Positions 23,661 through 31,523 of a stretch of 38,164 bases of DNA are shown here, one piece after another. The DNA comes from an uncultured Bacteroidota bacterium (lineage in GTDB: Bacteria; Bacteroidota; Bacteroidia; Bacteroidales; VadinHA17): assembly GCA_903824785.1 (NCBI GenBank), contig CAIJYD010000001.1:1-38164 (forward strand), in the 5' to 3' direction. The position numbers and the translations under genes were made by a program. The notes beneath the pieces are model-generated. The model saw only the letters and a program-made list of their open reading frames with translations, ran no database searches and was not told the origin of the DNA. Position 1 is the stretch's first letter. The number at the start of each line of letters is the position of its first letter.

Positions 23661-24470
23661 ATGAAAAAACTTCTGCCTCTTATCCTGTTGGTTATTCTCT
23701 TCGTCGTCTCCTTCAACAGTTGCAAAAAGAATAAAGGAGAACCCCCTGTTCTTCCTTCTTCAGAAACGATGCTGATAGATTTCACCAATTTCTCTACTCT
23801 GACGAAGGGTTCTCCACAAATATCTGATTTTAAAGGAATAAATAACAGCAGCTGGGAGTTTGCAGCAGCAGTAGCAGTGGCATGGAAATCTTTAATATAC
23901 TCCACCCTTGCAGTTCCGGTAGGTGCTTTTAAACTGGCAATAAGCGAGGTTCCTGTTTATCTGGCTGAAAAGACATGGCAGTGGAGCTATAATGCAGTTG
24001 TTTCGGGGGTTACATATAAGGCCAGGATTGTTGGCGAAATCGGAGCCACTGAAGTTACCTGGAAAATGTACATTACCAAAGAGGGAACAGACGGGTTTGC
24101 AGATTTTTTATGGATTGAAGGATCGTCTAAACTTGATGGCACCGGAGGGCAGTGGCTTATCAACCAGAGTGCTCTGGCACCGGTTAAATTGCTTCAGATT
24201 GACTGGACCAAATCCGGCTCAACTGTTGGAAAAGTAAAATATACCTATTTAAAAAGCGACTCGTTCAATACCAGCTATATTGAATATGGCCTCACAACCA
24301 GTACGCTGAATGGCTATTATACTGTGCATTACTATAATGGTGTGAAGTTTTCTGATATTAATATTGAATGGAATACAAGCTCCCTGGATGGAAGAGTGAA
24401 ATCTTCAGATTATCTGGAAGGAGTCTGGTATTGCTGGGACTCCGGCCATTTGAATAAAATATGTCCCTGA
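23661..24470 (+). CDS. Lipoprotein of unknown function
   Basis: 269 residues that I do not recognise. The N-terminus (LLPLILLVILFVVSFNSCKK) is a lipoprotein signal with Cys at the lipobox end. The mature part is beta-rich with many aromatic residues, for example WQWSYNAVVSG, VTWKMYITKEG and TVHYYNGVKF, and a repeated pattern of tryptophan strands suggesting a beta-barrel or sandwich; it ends WYCWDSGHLNKICP. It follows the oxidase cluster after a 110-bp gap with its own -7 box, and a strong terminator comes 26 bp after its stop, so it is probably a single-gene unit. Surface or periplasmic attachment is expected; no enzyme motif is visible. Confidence 0.7.
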   Translation: MKKLLPLILLVILFVVSFNSCKKNKGEPPVLPSSETMLIDFTNFSTLTKGSPQISDFKGINNSSWEFAAAVAVAWKSLIYSTLAVPVGAFKLAISEVPVYLAEKTWQWSYNAVVSGVTYKARIVGEIGATEVTWKMYITKEGTDGFADFLWIEGSSKLDGTGGQWLINQSALAPVKLLQIDWTKSGSTVGKVKYTYLKSDSFNTSYIEYGLTTSTLNGYYTVHYYNGVKFSDINIEWNTSSLDGRVKSSDYLEGVWYCWDSGHLNKICP

Positions 24471-24495
24471 TAGCAGGAAATCATTACCAATATTT

Positions 24496-24525
24496 AAATC
24501 CCGGGGCACCCCGGGATTTTCTTTT
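24496..24525 (+). terminator. Intrinsic terminator after the lipoprotein gene
   Basis: A perfect 11-bp inverted repeat (AAATCCCGGGG at 24496-24506 and CCCCGGGATTT at 24509-24519) surrounds a two-base centre, so the real stem is about 10 bp with a four-base loop. T-rich sequence (TTTTCTTTTC, from 24517) follows. The core is nearly all GC, so the hairpin should be very stable. Confidence 0.85.
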
Positions 24526-24629
24526 CTGTCAGGACCCAAAACAACTATTAAAATAGGTTGGAATTACAGGTATAAAAATGTGTAAAGAATTTTTATTATT
24601 TTGCGCCCCATATTTTTAACAATTATTTT

Positions 24630-25238
24630 ATGTCGCCCGGAAAAAAGTCAGCCCTCCTTATATTCCTGATACTGCTTGCAGATCAGGTTCTTAAAATCTG
24701 GGTGAAAACCCATCTGGAAATCGGCCAGGAAATACACCTGTTAGGAAACCTGGGTGTTCTACATTTCATTGAAAATAACGGAATGGCTTTCGGGATGGAG
24801 ATGGGAGGGAAACCCGGCAAGCTGATCCTGAGTATATTCCGGATTATAGCCGTTATCGGTATTGGCTGGTTCCTCTCTTCACTAATAAGCAAAAAGGCTT
24901 CCCTCGGACTTATCCTCTCTGTAAGTGCCATTATGGCCGGAGCAATCGGAAACATTATAGATAGCGCCTTTTACGGAGTAATATTCAGTGAAAGTTTTAA
25001 TCAGCCGGCTATCCTTTTCCCTCCTGGAGGCGGATATTCGTCATTTCTGCACGGAAGAGTGGTTGATATGTTCTACTTCCCGATTATTAATACTCACTGG
25101 CCACAATGGTCACCCATTAAACCGGGAGAATCATTTGTTTTTTTCCGGCCGGTATTTAACCTTGCCGATTCGGCAATAACCTGCGGAGTTATGGCAATAG
25201 TACTATTTCAGAAGAGAATGTTCAGGGATCTTTCCTGA
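24630..25238 (+). CDS. lspA: Lipoprotein signal peptidase (signal peptidase II)
   Basis: 202 residues, four hydrophobic segments. ENNGMAFGM, AIGNIIDSAFYGV (Asp111) and FNLADSAITCG (Asp180) are the conserved motifs, the two Asp being the catalytic dyad. An insertion between them (KPAILFPPGG-like loop before GRVVDMFYFP) makes it longer than the usual 160-170 residues, a feature common in Bacteroidota. It cleaves prolipoprotein signal peptides in the inner membrane; this window alone encodes at least two lipoproteins. It is convergent with the ArsR gene, 31 bp apart. Confidence 0.93.
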   Translation: MSPGKKSALLIFLILLADQVLKIWVKTHLEIGQEIHLLGNLGVLHFIENNGMAFGMEMGGKPGKLILSIFRIIAVIGIGWFLSSLISKKASLGLILSVSAIMAGAIGNIIDSAFYGVIFSESFNQPAILFPPGGGYSSFLHGRVVDMFYFPIINTHWPQWSPIKPGESFVFFRPVFNLADSAITCGVMAIVLFQKRMFRDLS

Positions 25239-25269
25239 TTCCGGAATTAATAATTGCGATCAGATTCTG

Positions 25270-25566
25270 TTACTGGCAGCAGCTGCTGACACAATTCAAT
25301 ATTGTTTTCAGATTTTCGTGCTTAAGGAAGTAACAGGTGTTCTTTCCTTCCCTTTTTGAACCAAGCACTCCCCTGTCTTTAAGGATTCCTAAATGATGCG
25401 ATGCCGTTGATTGCTCAATTCCCAACTGGTTATGTATTTCCGTAACAGTCCTTTTGGTTCCGTCTTCAAGACACCCAACAATTGAAATACGCAGAGGATG
25501 AGCTATTGCTTTAAGCATCCCGGCTGCTCTTTCCAGACTTTCAGGATTAAGATCTTTAAATTCCAT
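25270..25566 (-). CDS. ArsR-family winged-helix transcriptional regulator
   Basis: 98 residues. KAIAHPLRISIVGCLEDG, TVTEIHNQLGIEQSTASHHL and ILKDRGVLGSKREGKNTCYF form the ArsR/SmtB helix-turn-helix and beta-wing. The classical ELCVCDL metal box in the recognition-adjacent helix is absent. Instead the C-terminal helix ends NCVSSCCQ, three cysteines that could bind thiophilic metal, sense oxidation, or be structural. No resistance or efflux operon is adjacent, so its target is unknown; the MFS and prenyl synthase genes are nearby but not obviously controlled. The family generally represses DNA until its ligand binds. Confidence 0.82.
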   Translation of the reverse strand: MEFKDLNPESLERAAGMLKAIAHPLRISIVGCLEDGTKRTVTEIHNQLGIEQSTASHHLGILKDRGVLGSKREGKNTCYFLKHENLKTILNCVSSCCQ

Positions 25567-25677
25567 TCATTAAATATTTTAGGAAAGTAAAGATATATAA
25601 ATATGTGGATATGTTGGCTGTTGACTTATTAAATGCATGAAATCAGAAAATAGGTTCTCTTAAAGTCACTATTTTGC

Positions 25678-25685
25678 TATATTTG
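25678..25685 (+). promoter_or_regulatory. Bacteroidota -7 box upstream of the polyprenyl synthase
   Basis: TATATTTG matches TAnnTTTG and lies 16 bp before ATG 25702. No properly spaced -33 TTG was found. Confidence 0.35.
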
Positions 25686-25701
25686 ACCGAAATAAATTAT
25701 T

Positions 25702-26676
25702 ATGCCTGTTCTCTCCCGGATAAAAAAACCTATTGAAAAGGAGATGGCTGAATTTGAAGCCTACTTCGGCAAAACCATGCGTAGCGGGATCCCACTGCTG
25801 AACATTATTCTGAATTATATTCTACGGCGTAAAGGCAAGCAAATGAGGCCTTTATTGGTTTTTCTTACTGCTAAGCTAAATGGGGAAATCGCTGAACCAA
25901 CATTTATTGCAGCCACATTTATTGAACTTCTCCATACTGCATCTCTTGTTCACGACGATGTGGTCGATGATGCAAATGAAAGAAGAGGCTCTCTCTCCAT
26001 TAATGCCTTGTGGAACTCCAAAATTGCGGTTCTTGTCGGTGATTATCTCCTCTCCAAAGGAATGCTGATAAGTGTTGAGAAAAATCGTTTCGATATGCTC
26101 GAGATTGTTTCAGAAGCTGTAAAATCGATGAGTGAAGGGGAGCTGCTTCAGCTGCAGAAATCGAGAAAACTAAATATCACAGAAGAGGATTATTTCAAGA
26201 TAATCATCAGTAAAACAGCGGCACTGCTTTCCGCCTGCACAGCTTGCGGCGCCAGATCAGTAACAGATAATCCTGAAACTATACGTTTAATGAAAAGTCT
26301 GGGGGAAAATATCGGTGTTGCTTTTCAGATCAAGGATGATCTTCTTGATTATGAAGGAACCGGATTAACCGGTAAAACCGTCGGGAATGATATCAAAGAA
26401 AAAAAGATAACACTACCGCTTATACACGCTCTGGAGAAATCCGAAAAGTCAACAAAAAAACATATTCTTGGTATTATAAAAAACAAGAAAAAAACTAAAG
26501 ACGATATCAGCGAGGTAATAAAATTCGTGTCAGATTATGGCGGTATGGAATATGCCACATTAAAGATGAATCAGTACAGGGATAATGCCTTTGCAATTAT
26601 TGATTCGTACCCCGATTCCGCTGTGAAAGAGTCTCTTCGGGAGTTTATAAGCTATACTACCTCACGGAAAAAGTAA
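25702..26676 (+). CDS. Long-chain polyprenyl diphosphate synthase
   Basis: 324 residues, all-helical trans-prenyltransferase. GKQMRPLLVF binds the allylic substrate; the first Asp-rich motif is Asp85-Asp86-x-x-Asp89 in LVHDDVVDDANERRG, and the second is FQIKDDLLDYEG. The residues just upstream of the first motif (HTASLVH) are small, as in E. coli IspB (octaprenyl) rather than the aromatic ones of short-chain FPP/GGPP synthases, so a long product is likely: a menaquinone side chain. That would feed the quinol used by the respiratory cluster. Product length is inferred, not proved. The gene converges on the MFS gene. Confidence 0.87.
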   Translation: MPVLSRIKKPIEKEMAEFEAYFGKTMRSGIPLLNIILNYILRRKGKQMRPLLVFLTAKLNGEIAEPTFIAATFIELLHTASLVHDDVVDDANERRGSLSINALWNSKIAVLVGDYLLSKGMLISVEKNRFDMLEIVSEAVKSMSEGELLQLQKSRKLNITEEDYFKIIISKTAALLSACTACGARSVTDNPETIRLMKSLGENIGVAFQIKDDLLDYEGTGLTGKTVGNDIKEKKITLPLIHALEKSEKSTKKHILGIIKNKKKTKDDISEVIKFVSDYGGMEYATLKMNQYRDNAFAIIDSYPDSAVKESLREFISYTTSRKK

Positions 26677-26726
26677 TTTTTCCACTCATAAGCATTAATT
26701 TCCCTGTTGGGATAAAATCACCGGAT

Positions 26727-28010
26727 TCAGGCGGCTTCAAGATTTACCTGTGTTACTTTTCCAAGATCCTTAACATAGTATCTTGATCCTATCCAGAACA
26801 ATAACGATCCAATTAGTAATACAAACGGAAGAAACGACAATGCTGTTTGTATGTTCGTCAGATCATATATTTTACCCATTACTATCGGAGCAGTCGATGC
26901 TCCCAGAAGGTTCTGCACCACTACAGCTATTGCATAAGATGTTGCCCTGAGACCCGGGTGTATAACATCCTGTGTAACTGCGGCCGCACCAGAAATAAAA
27001 GAAAGAATAAGTACTCCGAATATAAGAAGAACAACATATTGCACAGTTCCTTTTAACAAGGCAAGAGCAATAAAAAGAGTTATTGCTGATAACAAAGTGG
27101 AAAGAGCCGGAAAGAGAAGTCGTGCATTATCTTTTTTCTTTCTCCACTTGTCAGTCAGGTAACCACCCAGTGGTGCGCCGACAATTGCAAGCATCATAAC
27201 CGCACTTGCCATTTGCCCTGCGGTTTGCTGAGGCATATTCCTGACTTTTTCAAAATATGTCGGCAGCCAGGTGAGCATTGAAGTGGTAACGAACACAACC
27301 GCTGCCATCCCAAAGTAAGTGAGGAGAACGGACGGCTTGGAAAGAAACTCCTTCACCATATCCTTTTTCTCCATTTTTATTTTATTTCTGCTACTGTCCA
27401 TAAAGGAGAGGTCTACGGTTTTATAATCCTTCACAAACAGAAAAAGAATAGCAACTATAAGTCCGGGAACCGCTACAATTCCAAAAGCATGTTTCCATCC
27501 GAGTTTTACTGCTATTATTCCTCCTAGAAGAACGCCTATAGCAGATCCAAGTGGTATCGCAGCATTCCATAAACCCATCATTTTTGCCCTCTTGTCAATT
27601 GGATATAAGCCTGATATCATTGCACTTCCACCCGGAGCATAACCTGCTTCACCCACCCCTATTAAAAGCCGCGCCATAAACAACTGAACAAAATTACCGG
27701 TTAAAGCGCACAGGGCAGTGGCAAGACTCCACATTATTGCCATTACTCCTATAGTTTTGGTTCTGCTCCACCTGTCGATCAGAATTGATACCGGAAATGT
27801 AAGAAGAACAATTGCCCAGTAAACCGCAGAAATAAGTAATCCGCTCTGCATATGTGAAATTCCCCAGTCTTTTTCAATTGAGGTAAACATAGAGGTGACA
27901 ACCATTCTGTCGATATAATCAAACATATAAAGCAGGAACAATAACATAAATACATAATTTGAATAACCTTTTGAAAAAAGGTACCCTGTCCGATCTTCTG
28001 TCTTTTTCAT
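26727..28010 (-). CDS. MFS transporter (spinster-like)
   Basis: 427 residues, about 12 helices. The N-terminal half holds FDYIDRMVVTSMFTSIEKDW, motif A DRWSRTKTIGVMA and GVGEAGYAPGGSAMISGLYP; the second half holds GGYLTDKWRKKKDNARLL. This pattern, with the EAGYAP stretch, resembles the spinster-like branch of the major facilitator superfamily, whose bacterial substrates are poorly known; a sugar-acid transporter is the main alternative. It uses the proton gradient across the inner membrane. It lies divergent from the CoA-binding-protein gene, across 282 bp with no gene. Confidence 0.75.
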   Translation of the reverse strand: MKKTEDRTGYLFSKGYSNYVFMLLFLLYMFDYIDRMVVTSMFTSIEKDWGISHMQSGLLISAVYWAIVLLTFPVSILIDRWSRTKTIGVMAIMWSLATALCALTGNFVQLFMARLLIGVGEAGYAPGGSAMISGLYPIDKRAKMMGLWNAAIPLGSAIGVLLGGIIAVKLGWKHAFGIVAVPGLIVAILFLFVKDYKTVDLSFMDSSRNKIKMEKKDMVKEFLSKPSVLLTYFGMAAVVFVTTSMLTWLPTYFEKVRNMPQQTAGQMASAVMMLAIVGAPLGGYLTDKWRKKKDNARLLFPALSTLLSAITLFIALALLKGTVQYVVLLIFGVLILSFISGAAAVTQDVIHPGLRATSYAIAVVVQNLLGASTAPIVMGKIYDLTNIQTALSFLPFVLLIGSLLFWIGSRYYVKDLGKVTQVNLEAA

Positions 28011-28292
28011 ATTGTCCTGTTATTTGTTAATCATCAACACCAAGTAAATAAAAAAATATGTCAGTTGGTTTTTTTATTGTATTTTTAAGTCTTTATACTT
28101 ACCTGAAAATCAGATTTCAATTTATAATTTTCAGAAGGATATAAATTAATTTATAAAGAAGGAGTAAACCGGTTGTTTTGGGCTGAATCTAAAGACAACC
28201 TTAACGATATTGAAATTTTCTAAATTAGCCATTGGTAATAATATATTCTGACTTTTTTGTTTTGTAATGATAAACTTCTAATTTCAACCCAC

Positions 28293-28742
28293 ATGGCAAC
28301 ATTAAAACAAATAAATGAATTTCTTGAATCCCAGCCTATTGCTTTGATCGGGGTCTCCAGAAATCCTAAAAAATTCGGATATGTCGCTTTTAAAGATCTG
28401 AAAAAGAAGGGTATGAATATTATACCGGTAAACCCTGAAGCCGACGAAATAATGGGCGAGAAATCATATCACAATGTTACTGAACTTCCCTCTGATGTTA
28501 AAGGAATTATAGTCCTGACCAAAAAAGAGAAAACTGCAGCTGTGGTAAGGGAAGCAAAAGAAAAAGGGATCAGGCAGATCTGGATACAGCAGATGGCAGA
28601 TAGCCCGGAGGCTCTTGATGAACTTAAAGGTACAGATATCAATTATATTACCGGCGAATGCATTCTTATGCATTATAAAGCGAATAACATTCACAAATTT
28701 CATGGCCGCCTGAAAAAATTCTTCGGAAAGTTCCCTGTTTAG
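28293..28742 (+). CDS. CoA-binding domain protein (YccU-like)
   Basis: 149 residues. PIALIGVSRNPKKFGYVAFK is the Rossmann nucleotide-binding loop of the CoA-binding family, followed by NIIPVNPEADEIMGEKSYHN, KGIIVLTKKEKTAAVVREAK, IRQIWIQQMA and ITGECILMHYK. Stand-alone CoA-binding proteins of this size are known but their role is unclear. ATG 28293 gives the expected N-terminus; the frame is open to 28257. The thioesterase gene follows after 43 bp, and a link to acyl-CoA metabolism is possible. Confidence 0.83.
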   Translation: MATLKQINEFLESQPIALIGVSRNPKKFGYVAFKDLKKKGMNIIPVNPEADEIMGEKSYHNVTELPSDVKGIIVLTKKEKTAAVVREAKEKGIRQIWIQQMADSPEALDELKGTDINYITGECILMHYKANNIHKFHGRLKKFFGKFPV

Positions 28743-28785
28743 GCCATCTGAACTACTTTATCTGAAAGTAACATATCCCCACAAA

Positions 28786-29211
28786 ATGACCGAAACAGAA
28801 ATGGATGAGAAAAATTTCAATTACTCCCTTGAATTTACTGTAAGGGATTACGAATGCGATCTTCAGGGTGTGGTGAACAATGCAAATTATCAGCATTATC
28901 TTGAGCATGCCCGACATGAATATCTTATTTCAAAAGGAATTGGTTTCGTGAAACTTCACGATGAGGGAATAGATCTTATTGTCACAAAAGTCGAAATTGA
29001 GTATAAATATCCCCTTCGAAGCAGGGATAAATTTATCGTTTGCATTAATATTCAACAGGAAGGAAACGTCAGGCTTGTTTTTATTCAGGATATTTACAGA
29101 GTGCCGGATAATAAGCTTATTGTCAGGGCAAAAGTAACCGGTGCCGCAACAAGGAATGGACGGCCAATTGCTCCCCCTTCCATTATTACCGATTTATTAA
29201 AACTTAAATAA
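28786..29211 (+). CDS. Acyl-CoA thioesterase, hotdog fold (4HBT/YbgC-like)
   Basis: 141 residues. FTVRDYECDLQGVVNNANYQ with the catalytic Asp, then YLEHARHEYL, VTKVEIEYKYPLRSRDKF and RVPDNKLIVRAKVTGAATR, is the hotdog thioesterase pattern. It would release a fatty or aromatic acid from CoA. A second ATG at 28801 would shorten it by five residues. It sits between the CoA-binding protein and the aldo/keto reductase on the same strand. Confidence 0.85.
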   Translation: MTETEMDEKNFNYSLEFTVRDYECDLQGVVNNANYQHYLEHARHEYLISKGIGFVKLHDEGIDLIVTKVEIEYKYPLRSRDKFIVCINIQQEGNVRLVFIQDIYRVPDNKLIVRAKVTGAATRNGRPIAPPSIITDLLKLK

Positions 29212-29243
29212 ATAAGAAAACAACTCTTTTTAATATCAGCATT

Positions 29244-30161
29244 ATGGCAAAAAAATATTTTTCTCGCAGGCAGTTCGTAACAACCATGGCGGTCGGTGCG
29301 GGTACTGTTCTTTTTGGTAAAACTGCCCGGGCTTTATCCGTCAGTTCATCTGCGGCATCAGACAATTCCTTCCCGATTATTACTCTGGGAAAGACGGGAA
29401 TAAAAACAACCCTTCTCGGAATGGGTACCGGATTCAGCGGTTATAACCGATCCTCAAACATAACCAGGGCTGGTGTAGCTGAAACAATTATCAGACAGGC
29501 ATATGAAAAAGGAATCCGCTTTTTCGATTGTGCTGACAGCTATGGAACCCATCCTTATACCGCCGCTGCACTTAAAGGAATTCCAAGGGATAATTATACG
29601 CTAAGCACAAAGATGTGGGTCAGCAAAGAAGGTCTTCCGGAACCCGAACGTCCTGATGCGGATATTGTTATAGAACGATTCCGCAAGGAACTTAAAACAG
29701 ATTATATTGATCTCGTTCAAATTCATTGCATGACTGAACCGCAATGGACCGATAAGTATAAAAAGCAGATGGATATTCTTGAAAATCTTAAGGCCAAAAA
29801 CATTATCCGGGCGCATGGTGTTTCGGTTCACTCTCTTGAAGCCATGGAAGCGTGTGTTGGAAATCCCTGGATTGACGTGGTTCATGTGAGGGTTAACCCG
29901 TATGGTGAAGCAATGGACAAAAATGATCCGGCTCTTGTTGTTCCCGTTATCGAAAAGCTTCATAAGGAGGGGAAGGGAATAGTTGGAATGAAACTTATAG
30001 GAAATGGCAAGTTCCGCAACGATTCCGGGAAAATAGATGCCTCTCTGCAATATGTTCTTGGGCTGGGAACAGTCGATATGATTATCGTTGGTTTTGAATT
30101 ACCCGAACAGATTGATAACTACACCGGAAGAATTAATTCAGCCTTAAAAAAAGGAAAATAG
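29244..30161 (+). CDS. Tat-exported aldo/keto reductase
   Basis: 305 residues. The N-terminus YFSRRQFVTTMAVGAGTVLF has twin Arg8-Arg9 and a hydrophobic region, so a Tat signal is predicted. The mature part keeps the AKR tetrad: Asp95 and Tyr100 (FDCADSYGTH), Lys123 (LSTKMW) and His161 (VQIHCMTEP). The family reduces carbonyls with NADPH in the cytosol; export is unusual since NADPH is not available outside, though Tat can export folded cofactor-loaded proteins. Similar Tat-tagged AKRs occur in environmental Bacteroidota. The sugar-lactonase gene follows within 40 bp, suggesting joint work on an oxidised sugar. Substrate unknown. Confidence 0.83.
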   Translation: MAKKYFSRRQFVTTMAVGAGTVLFGKTARALSVSSSAASDNSFPIITLGKTGIKTTLLGMGTGFSGYNRSSNITRAGVAETIIRQAYEKGIRFFDCADSYGTHPYTAAALKGIPRDNYTLSTKMWVSKEGLPEPERPDADIVIERFRKELKTDYIDLVQIHCMTEPQWTDKYKKQMDILENLKAKNIIRAHGVSVHSLEAMEACVGNPWIDVVHVRVNPYGEAMDKNDPALVVPVIEKLHKEGKGIVGMKLIGNGKFRNDSGKIDASLQYVLGLGTVDMIIVGFELPEQIDNYTGRINSALKKGK

Positions 30162-30199
30162 AATTATTTATTTAAATGTTTAATATACAATATTTTACC

Positions 30200-31102
30200 A
30201 TGAATTTAAAAACCCTTTCTTTCGTAATACCTGTGTTCTTTTCCTGTGGTGCTTTTGGACAAATATCAGGTCTGGAAAACATAATTGAATCCGGCTCCGC
30301 CCTTGAAAAACTCGCTGACACTTTTCTTTTTACAGAAGGCCCCTCTGCCGACAGTAAAAGAAATATCTATTTTACCGACCAGCCCAACGACAGAATAATG
30401 GTCTGGAGCGTTTCCGGAGAACTCTCCGTTTTCTTACAGCCAAGTGGCCGGTCTAATGGCCTCTCCTTTGACAAGGATGGCTATTTATGGGCCTGCGCTG
30501 ATGAAAAAAACGAACTCTGGCGAATTGCGCCTGACAAAACAATTGAGGTTTTCCCTGCAAAATATAAAGACAAATTACTTAACGGACCCAATGATCTGTG
30601 GATAACACGGAGTTTAGGAATTTATTTTACCGATCCATTCTATAAAAGACCCTGGTGGAGCCACTCTGTAATGCCTCAGGATTGCCAGGGGGTCTATTAT
30701 CTTGCCCCCGGACAGAAAACCCCGGTCAGGGTAATTGATGATCTGGTGCAGCCCAATGGAATTGCCGGTACTGCAGACGGAAAGACACTTTATATTGCCG
30801 ATATGGGAGGGAAAAAGACCTGGAAATATACTATCAATAAAGATGGCGGCCTTTCCAATAAAACGCTCTTCTGCGAAATGGGTTCCGATGGAATGACAAT
30901 CGATTCAAAAGGGAATTTATACCTCACCGGTAATGGCGTAACCATTTTTGACAAATCAGGCAAACAATTAGGCAATATTCCCGTCCCCCAAAGCTGGACA
31001 GCAAATGTCTGTTTTGGCGGGCCGGATATGAAAACTCTGTATATTACTGCCAGTAAAGGATTTTACCGTATTAAGCTGAAGGTAAAAGGAACATCTGCTT
31101 AG
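30200..31102 (+). CDS. SMP-30/gluconolactonase family protein, secreted
   Basis: 300 residues. A signal peptide (LKTLSFVIPVFFSCGAFGQ) precedes a six-bladed beta-propeller. FTEGPSADSKRNIYFTDQPN supplies the metal Glu, LNGPNDLWITRSLGIYFTDP supplies Asn and Asp, and PNGIAGTADGKTLYIADM is the next blade. Such calcium- or zinc-dependent enzymes open aldonolactones. ATG 30200 places the signal peptide at the very start; the frame is open from 30176. Just behind a Tat-tagged reductase, it may belong to a periplasmic sugar-oxidation pair. Confidence 0.84.
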   Translation: MNLKTLSFVIPVFFSCGAFGQISGLENIIESGSALEKLADTFLFTEGPSADSKRNIYFTDQPNDRIMVWSVSGELSVFLQPSGRSNGLSFDKDGYLWACADEKNELWRIAPDKTIEVFPAKYKDKLLNGPNDLWITRSLGIYFTDPFYKRPWWSHSVMPQDCQGVYYLAPGQKTPVRVIDDLVQPNGIAGTADGKTLYIADMGGKKTWKYTINKDGGLSNKTLFCEMGSDGMTIDSKGNLYLTGNGVTIFDKSGKQLGNIPVPQSWTANVCFGGPDMKTLYITASKGFYRIKLKVKGTSA

Positions 31103-31260
31103 TAAGGTATCTCCATTCCCTGATCCGGAAATTATTAACATTTATAAATTAGATAAGCCCCTTTTGATGGCTTGTTCTTGAAAAATCTTTATCATTGCAC
31201 CTTAATTTAAAAAGACGGAAGCAAAATTCAATATTTATTTCCGGATAAACGTCAAAATAT

Positions 31261-31458
31261 ATGGTTATGGAAGGAACCCGAAGAGCAGATATTAAGCCCG
31301 GAATTGCAGTTATGGTAGAGCTGACAGAAGATAAGCGATCAGGCCGTCTTACAGGAGGAAAAGTTAAAGAGGTTCTGACCTCTTCCCCGAACCACCCTCA
31401 CGGTATTAAGGTTATGCTTGAAAATGGTCTTGTTGGAAGAATCAAACAGATAATATAA
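31261..31458 (+). CDS. ywbE: YwbE family protein
   Basis: 65 residues. RADIKPGIAVMVELTEDKRS, TGGKVKEVLTSSPNHPHGIK and GLVGRIKQII are the full YwbE pattern: a small conserved beta-barrel-like protein of unknown function, widespread in Firmicutes and Bacteroidota. A second in-frame ATG at 31267 is equally plausible as start. Confidence 0.88.
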   Translation: MVMEGTRRADIKPGIAVMVELTEDKRSGRLTGGKVKEVLTSSPNHPHGIKVMLENGLVGRIKQII

Positions 31459-31523
31459 TATTTCTTATCTGACAATCAATCATGTGTGGATCCAGTCGAC
31501 TTTAATAGATTAATTAATAAGGG

